NCBI GenBank assembly: GCA_035693105.1
Contig: DASSHC010000178.1
Coordinates: 1-7,079 of the forward strand
DNA: 7,079 nt
Origin: DASSHC01 sp035693105
GTDB lineage: Bacteria; Chloroflexota; Chloroflexia; Thermomicrobiales; Thermomicrobiaceae
Direction: 5' to 3'
Positions 6,499 through 7,079 of the stretch are shown here, in pieces. The notes under the pieces are model-generated. The model was not told where the DNA came from. It did no database searches and saw only the letters and a program-made list of their open reading frames with translations. Position numbers and translations under genes: made by a program. Each line of letters starts with the position of its first letter. Positions within the stretch are counted from its first letter, which is position 1.

Positions 6499-6825
6499 GT
6501 GGCCAGCCAGGAGCAGCCTACCGCCGAGGTCATGGAGCAGCTACGGCCGCACGTGACCTCGGTGGCGCGGCGCATCACCGTCGACGAGTTCACCACGGTG
6601 CAGTTCGTCGAGGCGCTGCAGCTCGACGACACGACGCGCGCCGCCTACGAGGAGGCCGTGCGCCGCTGGCCGGAGAATGAGCGCCTGGCCAAGATGATCA
6701 TCCACGGGCAGGTGATTCCCCAGCTCCTGCGCGAGAGCGGTTTGGTCGAGTGGGCGGGCTTCGCCTACGGCGAGGAGGACCCCTACGCCGTCCCCGCCTG
6801 GTGGCGCCGCATCGTGCCGCCGTAG
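6499..6825 (+). CDS. Small acidic protein of unknown function, third gene of the NfeD-slipin cluster
   Basis: The product is 108 residues; I do not recognise a family. It is predicted mostly helical and soluble, with no signal peptide or membrane helix. Blocks that look ordered are ITVDEFTTVQFVEALQL (26-42), an Arg/Glu-rich helix AAYEEAVRRWPENERLAKM (48-66), and an aromatic C-terminus with VEWAGFAYGEEDPY (83-96) and PAWWRRIVPP (99-108). Third codon positions are strongly G or C like the neighbours, and the frame ends cleanly before the inverted repeat, which supports a real gene. The start is uncertain. GTG at 6499 lies 12 bp after the slipin stop but has only an overlapping GGAG, so translational coupling is possible; ATG at 6532 would give 97 residues and also lacks a well-spaced site. 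The operon position suggests a role with slipin/NfeD, which is inference only. Confidence 0.7.
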   Translation: MASQEQPTAEVMEQLRPHVTSVARRITVDEFTTVQFVEALQLDDTTRAAYEEAVRRWPENERLAKMIIHGQVIPQLLRESGLVEWAGFAYGEEDPYAVPAWWRRIVPP

Positions 6826-6834
6826 CTGGGGGCA

Positions 6835-6863
6835 GGGTGGCGCACGACGAGGACGGGTGGCGC
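6835..6863 (+). repeat. Short direct repeat, 9 bp at 20-bp spacing
   Basis: GGGTGGCGC occurs at 6835-6843 and again at 6855-6863, just outside the left arm of the inverted repeat. It may be a remnant of the repeat's flank or chance in GC-rich DNA. Confidence 0.4.
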
Positions 6864-6870
6864 GTGCGGC

Positions 6871-6990
6871 ACGGATCCCTCGACTGCGCTCGGGATGACG
6901 GGGTAAATATTGTGGCGTACGACAACGGCGAGTCGTCGCCGTCTGCCCCCAAATTACCCCTGTCATCCCGAGCGCAGTCGAGGGATCCGT
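6871..6990. repeat. Long inverted repeat of a dispersed palindromic (REP/MITE-like) element
   Basis: A perfect 29-bp arm at 6871-6899 is matched by its reverse complement at 6962-6990. After a one-base bulge (T6961) the pairing continues 7 bp, GGGGTAA at 6900-6906 with TTACCCC at 6954-6960. The 47-bp centre (6907-6953) contains its own hairpin, ACGGCGA (6925-6931) and TCGCCGT (6936-6942) around GTCG. Each arm contains CCCTCGACTGCGCTCGGGAT, a type I recall as a common interspersed repeat in many high-GC bacterial genomes, where chance translations read 'SSRAQSRDP' or 'HPERSRGI'. No transposase is present, so this is a non-autonomous element or a structural/terminator repeat. As RNA it would form a very stable 36-bp stem right after the NfeD-slipin cluster. 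Confidence 0.9.
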
Positions 6991-7062
6991 CCTCACACGG
7001 CATCCAAGCTGTTCGATGGGCAGTCCCCTCGCCCGTCCGCTAGCAGCGCCCGCACTGCACGG

Positions 7063-7070
7063 TGTAGAAT
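7063..7070 (+). promoter_or_regulatory. Promoter-like -10 element at the right edge
   Basis: TG at 7063-7064 is followed by TAGAAT (7065-7070), five of six matches to the -10 consensus. A transcription start near 7077 would fall at the window edge, implying a plus-strand gene that begins just outside. The layout resembles that before the MFS gene. Apart from the repeats above, I see no other gene or RNA in 6826-7079. Confidence 0.35.
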
Positions 7071-7079
7071 CTCGCCCGA

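Noticed and set aside
6871..6990. CRISPR array or complete insertion sequence at the right end
   Set aside because: There are only two arms, in inverted rather than direct orientation, with no spacers between regular repeats, no transposase frame between the arms and no detectable target-site duplication.
6541..7043. Open frames on both strands across the inverted repeat (for example minus 6541-6996, minus 6698-7003, plus 6750-7043)
   Set aside because: They read through the repeat arms and yield 'HPERSRGI' and 'SSRAQSRDP' peptides, typical of false genes called over this dispersed repeat.

Overview
The window is GC-rich, tightly packed bacterial DNA with frequent GTG starts and third codon positions strongly biased to G or C. 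The family content suggests a Chloroflexota-like organism, possibly of the Thermomicrobia/Sphaerobacter type. It includes a secreted protein with an 'FERRVLTYTP' module followed by FxLYD-like domains, an NfeD-slipin pair, and a dispersed repeat whose stray reading frames give 'SSRAQSRDP' peptides. That assignment is inference from family recall, not from a search.

Layout, left to right. (1) Positions 1-720, minus strand: N-terminal 240 residues of a Ste24-type (M48) membrane zinc metalloprotease, cut by the window edge before its HExxH site. (2) A 115-bp divergent intergenic region leads to a P1/DmpA-type (S58) self-cleaving aminopeptidase at 836-1981, plus strand. (3) A 12-helix MFS exporter follows at 2027-3268. 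Its GTG start lies exactly where transcription should begin downstream of an extended -10 element, so the message may be leaderless. (4) A short GC hairpin separates it from a convergent minus-strand gene (3295-4764) for a 489-residue secreted protein with two C-terminal FxLYD-like domains. (5) A second divergent region carries a perfect TATAAT and drives a three-gene plus-strand cluster: short NfeD (4921-5652), slipin/SPFH protein (5665-6486) and a 108-residue protein of unknown function (6499-6825). (6) The last 254 bp hold no supported gene. They contain a near-perfect long inverted repeat (6871-6990), and a promoter-like motif lies at the extreme right end.

Functional reading. The theme is membrane and envelope proteostasis: a Ste24 protease, a peptide-cleaving P1 enzyme, an exporter, a secreted surface protein and an NfeD/slipin membrane-scaffold pair. 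NfeD and slipin normally work together in membrane microdomains. The small third protein is the best candidate for something undescribed, because it sits 12 bp after slipin and shows no family I recognise. I see no defence system, CRISPR array, tRNA, rRNA or complete mobile element. Several very long reading frames antisense to the real genes are by-products of the GC-rich codon bias.
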